Source: Cloeon dipterum (lineage: Eukaryota > Arthropoda > Insecta > Ephemeroptera > Baetidae). Taken from it: DNA of 64,000 nt. The notes under the pieces were generated by a model. The model ran no database searches. It was given only the letters and a program-made list of their open reading frames with translations, and was not told the DNA's origin. Where the stretch lies: positions 40,383,681 to 40,447,680 of the forward strand of contig NC_088786.1 in the NCBI RefSeq assembly GCF_949628265.1, read 5' to 3'. Of this stretch, positions 9,220-19,451 are shown in pieces; position 1 is the first letter of the stretch; each line of letters starts with the position of its first letter. The position numbers were made by a program, and so were the translations under genes.

Positions 9220-12200
9220 ATGGCTTCCATCCGTGCAATCATCCTCTTGGCACTTATGATTGTTGTGATCAGCCTCTCGCAAGCAAAACAAGTGAGTGAC
9301 GTTTTTTTCTCAATAATATGTGTATTTGAACACTGTAAAATTAATTAGGAAAAGAAGAAGATCATTAAGGCAGTGCGGATCAACGGAAATTCTGGTAAAT
9401 TTAATTGATTATTAAAATTAAAACCCTAAAACTGACACGCAGTGGCCAAAAATGTTAATTTGGTTTAATTTAGTTATACATATATGTTTTAATAGATTAA
9501 ATGATACTGTTTAAGGTCCTATTAAAATATATCTGCGGAAGAATGTTCGAAGGAAAAATATAATCAAGTGTTGCGGCTTCAAGAAATGCATGGGCAAAGC
9601 TAAAAACGGGACCAAACCCAAAAACATTTCTAATTATTCCCCATCTACGCTCTCTGCGAATGATGACGATGTGCTGGCGACCACGATTCTGGAAAAAGCG
9701 GCCATTGCGACAGGAAGTTCTACTGACGCAAACGAGGAAAATGCGGCAGAAAATAGTGAAACGAGTGAGTAGAAATGAAAAATTAATAACATTTTATTAA
9801 AATATGGGAAACAGCAGCTCAAGATTATCAAGATACGAGCGGGAATCCTCAAGAAAACGCAGTCAGCAGCACTTTTCAAGGGACAAATAATGCGCCTACT
9901 GACGTCACAACATTAATGAGTGACGTCACCAATCAAGGGAACATTCCAGACGGTGCTGAAACGACAGCGGCGGCAGGAGCTGATTTATCCTCAACTGGTG
10001 GCGCCAATGCCGACCCGTTAACGGCAGGATCTGCGGGAAATTCTTTGTCCGTGTCTTCATCCTCAGGAGGAATAGCAAATACGCCAGGACCAACACCGCC
10101 AATCCCGTCAAGCACAACAAAATTATCTTTGAATTTACCATCAGGAATAACTTCAACTCTATTGCCCTCATCCCTTAACAATTTGCCAGCTTCAATAACT
10201 TTACCAAGTGTGCCGCCAGTTGGAACAACAACTTTAGCATTAAACCCTGCTCCAACGTCTTCAACCATCACGACAACAACAATCACAACAACCACAGTAA
10301 ATTGGGCGCTTTTATTATAATTAATTTGAGTAAAATAAAATGAAAAATAAAAATTTAGCCTATCCCATGTCGATTGCCGTGTAAAGATTTTGACGACTTC
10401 TTATTGGTAATGCAAATTTGATTTAAATATCTCTGATTGTGTTCAATTTTCTATATAGGCTACTCCAACATCAAAACCATCTCCTAGTACATCAAACCTC
10501 TATCATTTTAAACAAAAATATAATTTGCATTTTAGCGGATGGCTCAATTCTAAAATCTGCAAAGTGTGGCAACAGGCAATATTACGTTTCAACAGCTAAA
10601 GTAGAGATTTCTAGATAGGGGCGACCATTTTTATTTCATTTTTTTAATCTCAAAGGTGACGAGAAATGAAGCAGGACTGCGGTGCAAAGCGATGGACATG
10701 TCCCTCCTGACCGTTCCTTCTGTTGAGGAACTGACCTGTCTCAGCAGTTTGCAAGGTTTCGACTCATTTTTGTTTCCTGAATTTTAAATTTTCGATTTAA
10801 ATTCAAGCCGGGACATTTTGGACGAGTGGTTCGAAGGGAAATCCAAGCTGTGACGAGAGTTTCGGGTGGTGTTCAACGGGGTTCAATGTCTCGGAAATGC
10901 TTCTTTCTGCGCCCAAATATTTCCTTCCGACCACCAAAGCTCCTTCCGTCGACGAAAGCTGTCTGGCAGTCGTAAATTCCGCCGCCGCAGCGAGCGGGAT
11001 GACGCTGAGAAAATGTGACGAAGCGCTGCCCTTCATCTGCCAGTTCAACGTCGACTGTCCAAAATTATGCGATAAAGATGTATGTTCGAACTTAAGAAAA
11101 CGACTCAATTTATCCTTTTTAAAAGGTTTCCTTATTTGACCCGGCTGGAAATTTAATAAGTAGATAGAGAGACATCATACACTCTGGCTTTTTTATGAAT
11201 TTTCTTATCTTTAGATAAAACTTCCTATGGAATTTGGATCAATATCGGCAACTATACTTATCTCCTGGGAAACAAGCCGGTATTTTTAAAAATTCACCCT
11301 TAAATTCTATATTTTTAAATAATTTTTGGACAGATGTCTTGGCTGTCCAACTACCTCCGTTGCTGCGCTTTAGGAATGGAGACGCTCAACATTGAAAACC
11401 TGGCCGAGCAAAAAGGCCTGAAAACATTTTCTCTCGCCTTTAATACAAGTTTGATGCATTATGGTGTAATTTGCCCTTACGAAATTTTCATTTCTAGCAA
11501 ACTGGAAAGCGAATTACAATTACTGGACTTCCGGCACGTGGAAAGGCGCTCCTCCGAATCAGTTTTCGTGGTGCAAACCCAGCGGTCCCTCCGTTCTCTC
11601 CGGTGATTTGGTTTGGGAAAAGGGACAGCCGGACAACGCGGGCAGCAACGAGAGCTGCGTCCACTTCCGGTTCGTATTGAATTCAACAGGCACCATCATG
11701 ACCGATAGGAATTGCGCCAATAAATACATATTTGCATGCAAGGTGGATTAATTATCAAGTCAATTTTTGTAACTCTGATTAAATATTTCTTCAGGGTCCA
11801 ATCAGTACAACTGCAAAGCCGTGCGTTGCTTCGTGTCCGACCAAGAATTGCGACCGAAATGTCTGCATCATTCGTAATTCTGTTGGATTTTTATTAAAAT
11901 TATTAAAATATTTAAAAGCTCGCGCTCTTCAACGGTTATGAACTTAAAGGTATTTCTATAACGTATTAAAGATTTTAGAATCATTATATAATCAGTAATA
12001 AAAATTCTAGACTATTTCAAATACGGCAACTGGTATGATGGATGTGGCAGGAACATTCTTATATTTACAACAAGCCAGGTATATAATTTTCAAATTTGTT
12101 GCACCCAAAGTCACAGCTATTATAAAAACGAGTTCTATTAATTTAAAGTCAAACTGGGCAAATGCATGGGATTGGTGCTGCAAGGTCGGCTTGACCCTGA

Positions 12201-14649
12201 TGTCCATGGAGTCGGCGGGAAAAGCAAGTTGCTATTCAAAAATCGTGTCCAGTATGATAAAAATATTCTTAATTGTGAGTCACGTATAGTTTTTAAATCA
12301 AGGGTTTCGAACTCCGACATATGGAGACTTCTGGCTCTCAGGCACAGACAAGGATTGTCCTTCCACCTTCCGATGGTGCTCGCTAAGCAAGAATTTCATC
12401 GACCCTGAGCTGAAATGGAAGGCTGGACACCCGAAAGACGGTTTGGACTGCGTTTACCTCGAGGTTCGAAACGGATCCGTGCTGCTCGCCTCCGCCAACT
12501 GCACCGAGAAGAAAGATTTTCTCTGCGAAGTGAGAAAGAACAACACGTTTCAAAAGGCCATGCAGGCCGAATGTGCGGAAATTTGGGATATTTCTACTGG
12601 TTTTATGATTTAATTGAATTGAATCCTATAAAATTATCTGATTTTAAATCAGAGGAAATCGATATGCTGTTGAATGTGAGCGCGTTTCTCTCTCCAACTG
12701 CGAAAATCTCGCTTAATTTGAAGGTTTTTGAGTAATTCATCTCAATACTTTTTAATTTATTATAACATTTATAAATTTAGTGCTTCTTGAAATGTGTCGG
12801 AGTTGAGGTTGGAATGGTATGATATTATTGTCCAGGAAATGCTGATGAATCTTTTAAACTGCACTTATTTTTATTAAAGTTTGACCTGGGTGCTTTGAAC
12901 GCGATAGCGACGTTGCAGCAGATAGAAATCGTTTCTCAGGAAGAACCGGTGAAAATGGAAAAGGCATTCGTCGCTTACGACACCTGCAGCGGAAAACGTT
13001 GTTTCTATGATTAAATTGTTCTCCTTATGACTTATAAAATTCCAGAGTTTGACGACGAGTGCGTGACCGCTTACGAAACTTTCAAATGCGGCCAGGAGCA
13101 AGCCCCTGACATTGTCTCGCAAATCGTTTCGAACAATTTCGACAACGGAACGATCGTTAGGACTACAGATAATTTTAATATAATTTATTCTAAATATTTC
13201 CTTTGTAGCTGTCTCCTCCGACTCCGTGCCTTCCATATCGCCATTCGTGTTGGCTCACTAATGAATTTCCCTGCGTCAAAAATGTATAATGTTCATTTAG
13301 CCTGAAAATGTTTTTTTTCTGTTTCAAAAATGCATTTAAATGTGGCGTTTCCAGAAACTAGATGCTTATTTTCCTGAAAAAATTAGTTAAATCTTTTTAC
13401 TGCAAAATTGTTGTTTATATTATAGTCATTCGATCAGCTCTTTATTTAAAGAAGGCTGGTTTCAGTAAATTGAATGTGTTACCGCAATTATTAAGAATAA
13501 AATTTCATGGTTATTCGATTTAGCAAACGGCTATCGATGCACTCCTCACTTTGGGAAAAGGTAATCAATACCAGCAGGGTTTGAAAATTAGCATTTTTTT
13601 CAAATTACTATATGTTAGATGATTTTGGAAAAGTGGTTTATGCGTCAGACAATATTAAGAGGTACTACGTCAGAGACTTTGATCATTCGGCAAATATAGT
13701 AAATTATTGATTTGAAATACTCTCGAAAATTTACTATTTTAATTTTAGAATCCGATAGATGCCTACAAACATTGCTGCGGAATTGGATGGAAAATCTTTG
13801 AGCCCATGACCCTTGAAGAAAGCCAATATGTCGGTAATCAATATGGTAAAGAAAATAAAATTCTAAAATGTTACCCAATTTTTTATATTAGCGGAATCTT
13901 GAATTCTTTTTCCATTATTACGAATTTTTTCATTCTTTAAAGAATATATTTCAATTAAAAGCAAATTTTCTAAATTCCATGAAATACAACTATGGATTTG
14001 TATTAAATCTCTTAGAACTACTCTCGTCCTGAACATGAACTTAATCTCTGATTCTTAAAGACCGACTTTGACGAAGTTCCTATATAAGCTCACCAAAAGC
14101 TCGATTCTTGATGCATGCGTACAGGCGATCTCTCTGCAAGTGGGAACTGCACTTTTTGACCGGAAAAAATGATCCACTTTAACAAATTCGTCCCTCAAGA
14201 ATCGATTGGCGGTGAGCTATTAGCTATTAGGATCTTCGTCAAAGACGGTCTTCAAATTAAGTGGTATTGATCTCTGCGTTTAAAAAAATCTTGAAAAGAA
14301 CAAATTTTTGAAAAATGTATTAACCCCAAAAATTGCATATACGCTTTTCGAACAAATTGATGCATTTTCAGGTTCTAACTCCGGGGCGGTGCTCGTTGGC
14401 GACACCGAGTCCATCAACAAGACGCACTTCATGTGGTGTCAAAGCCGCAGAATCGTGCCAGCAGAAAATGTAATGCCGCAACAAGATTTGTTCTGCGAAT
14501 CGTCTTATCTGATCACGTACACGCTCTACGGCTATATTGAAAAATCATACATTCCTGGTGGCGACATCATCAAGTACAAGCTCAACTACGGCACGGGCCT
14601 CAACCAACCAATGTCTAATCTCCACAGCTTTGCCTGCCAGGAACCCTAG
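9220..14649 (+). CDS. Gene B: secreted mucin - 3 CTLD - PBP/GOBP (odorant-binding-like) - CTLD chimeric protein, intact
   Basis: Exons: 9220-9291, 9349-9394, 9516-9764, 9815-10296, 10359-10406, 10459-10486, 10536-10600, 10656-10755, 10808-11079, 11126-11159, 11215-11279, 11334-11448 (or -11463), 11498-11742, 11795-11860, 11919-11949, 12011-12078, 12149-12251, 12303-12599, 12653-12723, 12781-12816, 12880-12997, 13046-13155, 13209-13283, 13524-13560, 13619-13698, 13749-13845, 14372-14649. All are GT-AG and the total is divisible by three (about 1095 aa). Residues 1-23 form a signal peptide ending ISLSQA. A Lys-rich KCCGFKKCMGK motif follows, then a Ser/Thr/Pro segment (about 120-283). CTLD1 is at about 318-440, CTLD2 about 465-610 (keeps GQPDN), CTLD3 about 640-775, the OBP-like domain about 780-905 and CTLD4 about 955-1095. 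Secretion is inferred from the signal peptide and no transmembrane segment was noticed. Biochemical function is unknown; a secreted glycosylated binding protein is the inference. It is divergent from gene A and tandem with gene C. Confidence 0.88.
9815..10296 (+). other. Mucin-like Ser/Thr/Pro segment of gene B (exon 4)
   Basis: A single 482-bp exon encodes about 160 residues rich in Ser, Thr, Pro, Ala and Gly. It ends in a Thr run (TTTTITTTT) and would suit dense O-glycosylation. The equivalents are 18193-18683 (C), 38554-39044 (D), 46367-46854 (E) and 53453-53955 (F). All keep a non-degenerate core such as LPSGITSTL and SLNNLPASITLP, which is more conserved than a plain mucin spacer would need. 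Gene A's counterpart (within 6941-7551) is Thr/Ser-rich but not alignable in detail. Length differs by multiples of three among copies, showing in-frame change. Confidence 0.8.
12303..13155 (+). other. PBP/GOBP-like (odorant-binding protein) domain coding segment within gene B
   Basis: The domain starts in the last part of exon 18, which also encodes the second half of CTLD3, and runs through exons 19-22. The six cysteines are AEC (exon 18), the CFLKC pair (exon 20), DTC (exon 21), and DEC and FKC (exon 22). Their spacing is C1-x32-C2-x3-C3-x42-C4-x8-C5-x8-C6. The C2-x3-C3 and C5-x8-C6 spacings are the diagnostic insect OBP pattern, and the wording around them (LKCFLKCVGVEVGM, DDECVTAYETFKC) is typical of the family. 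Exon 23 (13209-13283) follows with three more cysteines in a Pro-rich stretch that I cannot assign. The same segment is present and open in all six genes: A about 1264-2290, C 31070-31658, D 35680-36260, E 43524-44115, F 50626-51210. Confidence 0.85.
14055..14260. mobile_element. Palindromic TTAA MITE, internally deleted copy 4 (intron 26 of gene B)
   Basis: Both outer arms are present (GACTTTGACGAAG ... CTTCGTCAAAGACGGTC), but most of the centre is missing, leaving about 200 bp. TTAA lies on the left and TTAA or TCAA on the right. Confidence 0.75.
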
Positions 14650-14908
14650 ATCAAGGGATTTTTCTTTGTTTTGATTTTGCACATTTTTTAACTCGGTTTT
14701 TGGAGCAGTGTTTTTCGTTTTTCGTGCCTGATTCTACTCTGCTCTTATAAAACTTTGAGAGCGTTTTTGTTGAACATTTAACATTTTGTCTTTTTTGCGA
14801 ATTTTTGTCATCGGTTGCACACTTGCAATAATATTCATTATTGCCTCTGGTTGTCCTGGATGTTTATTTTTCTGTTATTTAGAATGTGAAATTTCCATAA
14901 ATGGATCA

Positions 14909-14914
14909 AATAAA
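14909..14914 (+). terminator. Polyadenylation signal AATAAA downstream of gene B
   Basis: AATAAA lies about 260 bp after the stop codon and is followed by a GT/T-rich stretch. The homologous signal after gene C is at 33035-33040. Confidence 0.5.
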
Positions 14915-15414
14915 AGAGCGTTTCAATTCAATTGTCTGTTTATTTATTCTCCATAATAGGTCAAACATTTCAAAAACCCATTATTGGAGAAATTTAGGCG
15001 TTTGTGTGTGAAAATCTATTTATTAAACCTCGTTTTATTTTTCACTGATTGCACAACATTAATTTTGTGAAGGATTTCAGACAATTTTTTTGCTATTAAT
15101 ACAAGCTCATTGTGCTTCCCATTGGGGCGGGTGCATTTTTGAAGATAAAAAGCAGTAGCAAATTAATAGGTTTGTGCTGGAAAATCGCAAAAAGTTGCTT
15201 TGGTATCGATCTCAGGGTGGGCTACCCTGAAAAAGGTTATCATGGTAGGTTAGGGGGTAGCGGTTGTTTGGACCTTTCATTTGAGACCCTGTGACTTCAA
15301 GTCCATCAACTCATCAAATTATTAGAAAATTAAAACCGTCCGATGCGCGAGCACTGATTGTGTGATTGTGAGAAACGAGCGCGCCGGCATTCTTTAAAGC
15401 TGTATGGCAACTTA

Positions 15415-15700
15415 GGGGTGGAGAGCAAACACCCCTAAACCCTTCAGATACTCAGAACTGATTGAGACGAGTCCAACGGTGGATAGTTTTGGCGATTCTG
15501 ATGTTTTGAAACCGAGATTTTGAGTTTGCAAAATACGAAAAAGTCGAAATTTTCGTGATTTTCGTGTTTTTGCATTTTTTGCCAAGTCCAAAACTCGGGT
15601 TCTAACCATCAGAATTGCAAAAACTACCCACCATTGGATTTATCTCAACCTCTTTTAAGAAGTTAAAGGGTTTAGGGGGTGCATACACCCTTCCCCTGTC
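15415..15700. repeat. Palindromic intergenic repeat
   Basis: The left arm (GACGAGTCCAACGGTGG...CTGATGTTTTGAAACCGAG) and right arm (CTCGGGTTCTAACCATCAG...CCACCATTGGATT) are approximate reverse complements around a short centre. Copies or parts recur at about 33465-33760, 41515-41640 and 47925-48050. Confidence 0.7.
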
Positions 15701-16553
15701 ATCCCCATTGCTACAGTTTTGATAAAAAAAACGACCACCGTCCCTGGCGCCGCTCAATGTTGCATATTTAAATCTGAATGGCCACTTAGGGATGAGAAGA
15801 AATCACCCCTAAACTTTTCAGCTACTCAGAAAAGGTTGAGACGAGTCTAACGGTGGGTAGTTTTTGAAATTCTGATACTTAAAACCAGGGCTTTGGAGGT
15901 GCAAACGAACCAAAATCACGAAAAAAATACATTTCTTCAATAAATTACGTTTTTCTTGCAACTCAAAATCTCGGGTTCTAACGATTAGTTGGACTCGTCT
16001 CGAACTTCCCTGACGCGAAAATCACCTTTTTCAAAAAATGTGAAATTTCGACCTCCTTTTAAATTGGAATTTTCATCCAATATTTTAGGATTCAACTTAG
16101 GTCACCTATTAGGGCAACATCTTCGCCGAATTTAATCAAGATCTGAAAACCGCGTGCCAAAGAGGGTGTCTTTCTGCGTATTATGTATAAAAAAATGGTT
16201 GTTTGTGCTCCCTGAAAACCAAATCAGAAACTACAAGTTTCAAAGAATTAAAATTTTGCCTCTTTGCTCACGAAGAGCAGCGTGGAAAATCTTCATGATA
16301 AAAAGAGTTCGCGAACTACGTATGATTCAGCAAAAATTTTACCTATGAAATTTCTGAAAATTAAACAGGAAGCAGCACCGCTGACGCACGTAGAGAACGT
16401 ATCAACACGGATGCAGCAGCACCAGCGCTCTGCAGAGCGACAAATTCAATCAGAAACTAGCACGTACTCACTGCCACTGATTCCCATCGACTTTTATAAA
16501 GTTTCTTATTATGTGTTAAATAAATTAAATTATTTTAATATGCTCAGGGCTCT

Positions 16554-16931
16554 TTAAGACAGTCTTTGACGAAGGTTCTGAGACCACCAATCGATTCCTG
16601 AGGGTCGAAATTGGTAAAGAGGATGATTTTTTCCAACCAAAAAGTGCAGTGCGACGTGCGAAACTTTTTTTCCCGCCAAGACAATATAAATGCGAGAAGT
16701 GCGCATGCGTGAGAGCTGGTTTGAGACCGCCTGTACGAACGAATTCTTTGTCATATCCAACCAGGTCTCACGCATGCGCACTTCTCGTAAATATGTTAAT
16801 TAAGTTTTGGCGGGAAAAATGTGCACACGTCACGCTGGACTTTTTTTAACGGAAAAAACGTCCATTTTACCTAATTCGACCCTCAGGAATCGATTGGTGG
16901 ACTCAAAAACTTCGTCAAAGATGGACTTTAA
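16554..16931. mobile_element. Palindromic TTAA MITE, copy 5 (upstream of gene C)
   Basis: TTAA flanks are at 16554-16557 and 16928-16931. The homologous flank of gene B (near 8390-8420) lacks it, giving an approximate empty site. Confidence 0.85.
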
Positions 16932-17606
16932 GAGGAGTGCAAATAAAATAAATTGATATCTCGACATCAGCCGTAATCTGTGAGCAAAATTTGATTCTTT
17001 TATATTATGAAATTTAAAGATGTCCATAAAAATTAGAAGCGGATTCATTTTAAAGAATGATTTGTATTAATTAAAAAGTGCGTTACATAAAATAAATAAG
17101 TAAAAATCCCAAGCATCGTTCTAGCTCAATTTGAATTAAACTGACGAAAAAGGAGCAACGTGACATCTGATGATTTAAAAAATACTAAACCTGCGAAGAG
17201 TCATTTTCGGAGAGAGTAAAAAATGAACCATCAATCATCAAAACTAATGCCGTCAAAAACCTCCTTTACAATTCCTTGACATTTGACGTTCCTAAATAGT
17301 TGAATGCTTCGTATCTCTCAAACAATTATTTTAATTTCCAATCACGTTGACCAGTCAGTTCAGAGAATTTCAAATTCCAGCTGAACTACGCAGTGGAAAA
17401 TGCTGGAAAAATTATTCTCTCTGAAACTATACGCCAATCGAAATTGCTCAATACAGGATTCAAGCTCCGGTAGAGCGTGGAAAATTCAGAGCAACGATGA
17501 GCACACTGCGCGCTTGAATCATTCGTGTGCTTTTATTCTGCCTCTGTTAAAGCAGAGATCGATATGGACGGCTAGCCATTAGCCACCTAACTTCTTTTGA
17601 GGAAGA
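16932..17606. promoter_or_regulatory. Upstream region of gene C
   Basis: It is homologous to 8400-9219 upstream of gene B, with shared stretches such as the GCTCCGGTAGAGCGTG block (17464 and 9071) and the TTTTATTCTGC motif just before the gene. It probably holds the promoter. No other gene was seen. Confidence 0.5.
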
Positions 17607-18723
17607 ATGGCTTCCATCTGTGCAATCATCCTCTTGGCATTTATGATTATTGCAATCAGCCTGTTGCAAGCTGAACAAGTGAGTGAAATTCCGATTAATT
17701 TATTTATGTATTTGAACTATAATATTCATTAGGAAAAGAAAAAGATCATTAAGGCAGTGCGGATCACCGGCAATGCTGGTAAATTTCATTTTGTATATTG
17801 GGTTTGGAATTTAAATTAGTTAAAACCCTAAAACTGGCACAGTGGCTTGATATGTTTGGTTTAATTAAATGATTTTGTTTAAGGTTCTATTAAAATATAT
17901 CTGACGAAGAAAGTTCGAAGGCAAAATATATAATCAAGTGTTGCGGCTTCAAGAAATGCATGGGCAAAGCCAAAAACGGGACGACTGGTTACAAAAAGAA
18001 TGAGACTACGTCCATCAGCAATAAAATTTCCCCATCAACGCATCGCGGGATCGTTGACGATATGCTGGCGACCACGATTCCGGGAAATGCGGCCATTGCG
18101 ACAGGAAGTTCGGCCAATGCTGACGGCGAAAATGCAGCAACGAGTAATTGAAACCGAATATTTTATTAAAATGATTAACGCGCGGGAAACAGCTCAAGAA
18201 TTTCAAGATTCGAGCGGGAAATCTGAAGAAAACGCAGCCGGCAGCACTTTTGAAGGGACAAATAATGCGCAAACTGACGTCACAACATTAATGAGTGACG
18301 TCACCAATCAAGGAAATATTCCAGGCGGTGTTGAAACGTCGACGGCGGCAGTTGCTGATTCATCCTCAACTGGTGGCAACAACAATGTCGACCCAACAGC
18401 AGGATCCGCGGGCAATTCTTTGCCAATGTCTCAATCCTCAGGAGGAATAGCAAATAAGCCAGGACCAACACCAGCAATTCCATCCAGCACAACAAAATTA
18501 TCTTTAAATTTGCCTTCAGGAATAACTTCAACTCTATTGCCCTCATCCCTTAACAATCTGCCAGCTTCAATAACCTTGCCAAGTGTGCCGCCGGGTGGAA
18601 CAACTACTTTGGCATTAAATCCTGCTCCAACGTCTTCAACCATCACGACAACAACCACAACCTCAACAACTACAACAACACCAGTATATAAAGGCTTTTA
18701 ATTACACTTATGAATTTGAGAAT

Positions 18724-19166
18724 TGTCAGGGTTTTACCTGACGATATTACGATCGCATTAATAATTGTTCCGCACCGATATGTAATTGACGTTAACTTTC
18801 GGGCACCCACAAGGGAGAGCGGAGGGAGAGACTCAGGTATCAATAAAGGCAACGCAAGAACCTCCCCCTCACGAGCACACGACCCGCTCGCACCAACGCA
18901 TTCTCTCTCCTGACGGCACACGAGCAAGAGGGTAACACTCTCGCTCCCCCGCTCGTCCCTCTGGGTAGCCACGCTGTGTACTGTCGCCGCTAACTACAAT
19001 AAACTGGTATGGTATAGTAACTGGGCATTTTCCCTTCTTGTCCACCCTGCACCCTGTAAAGTCTACTTTGGCCACAGAAGATAAGACTCTGACCTCGTGA
19101 TAGGGAGAAGGCGCGCCGGCAGGGCCGACTGCTCCCATTCGGCGGCCCTGCCCCGCGTCGCTGACA
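18724..19166 (+). repeat. 5' LTR
   Basis: It is bounded by TGTCAG...CTGACA and almost identical to 28390-28834. It is more GC-rich than its surroundings and has an AATAAA-like word in the middle (CAATAAA near 18840). Confidence 0.9.
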
Positions 19167-19451
19167 TGTGGAGGTACAGCGGCGAGATGACCCGTAAGTT
19201 ATAATGTCAGCCCTCACGAGCGAAGAGTTTTTTTTCCTGTTGCAAAAGTGCCCTCCCAAACCCAGCCCTCCAAATTTTTTGGACCCGAAACCCCCCCAAC
19301 AAGCGCGTAATTTCCTCCTAAAGGACATGTAAAATCGAACTTACGTACGCGTCATGCAAATTTTGTAAATATTGTATAATTTAAAATATGTCAGGTGCAC
19401 ATTAGGCGATCTAATTTTTTCTTTGCACGCTGAGACATACGTAAATTTAAC

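Larger units (their letters stand above)
14650..16553. other. 3' flank of gene B and repeat-rich intergenic DNA
   Basis: It starts with the 3' UTR (poly(A) signal near 14909). From about 15010 it holds dispersed repeat DNA also present after gene C (33120-34100) and, in part, near 41490-42060. A palindrome occupies 15415-15700. From about 16195 it is the duplicated upstream region shared with gene B. No gene was seen. Confidence 0.6.

Noticed and set aside
13209-13283. Extra cysteines after the OBP domain (exon 23), considered as a Plus-C OBP extension
   Set aside because: Three cysteines and prolines fit loosely, but the spacing does not match the Plus-C pattern well enough to claim it.
9349-14649. 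tRNA, rRNA or small RNA genes within the cluster
   Set aside because: No cloverleaf, box A/B pair or rRNA-like sequence was seen here or elsewhere in the window by eye; a covariance search would be needed to exclude them.
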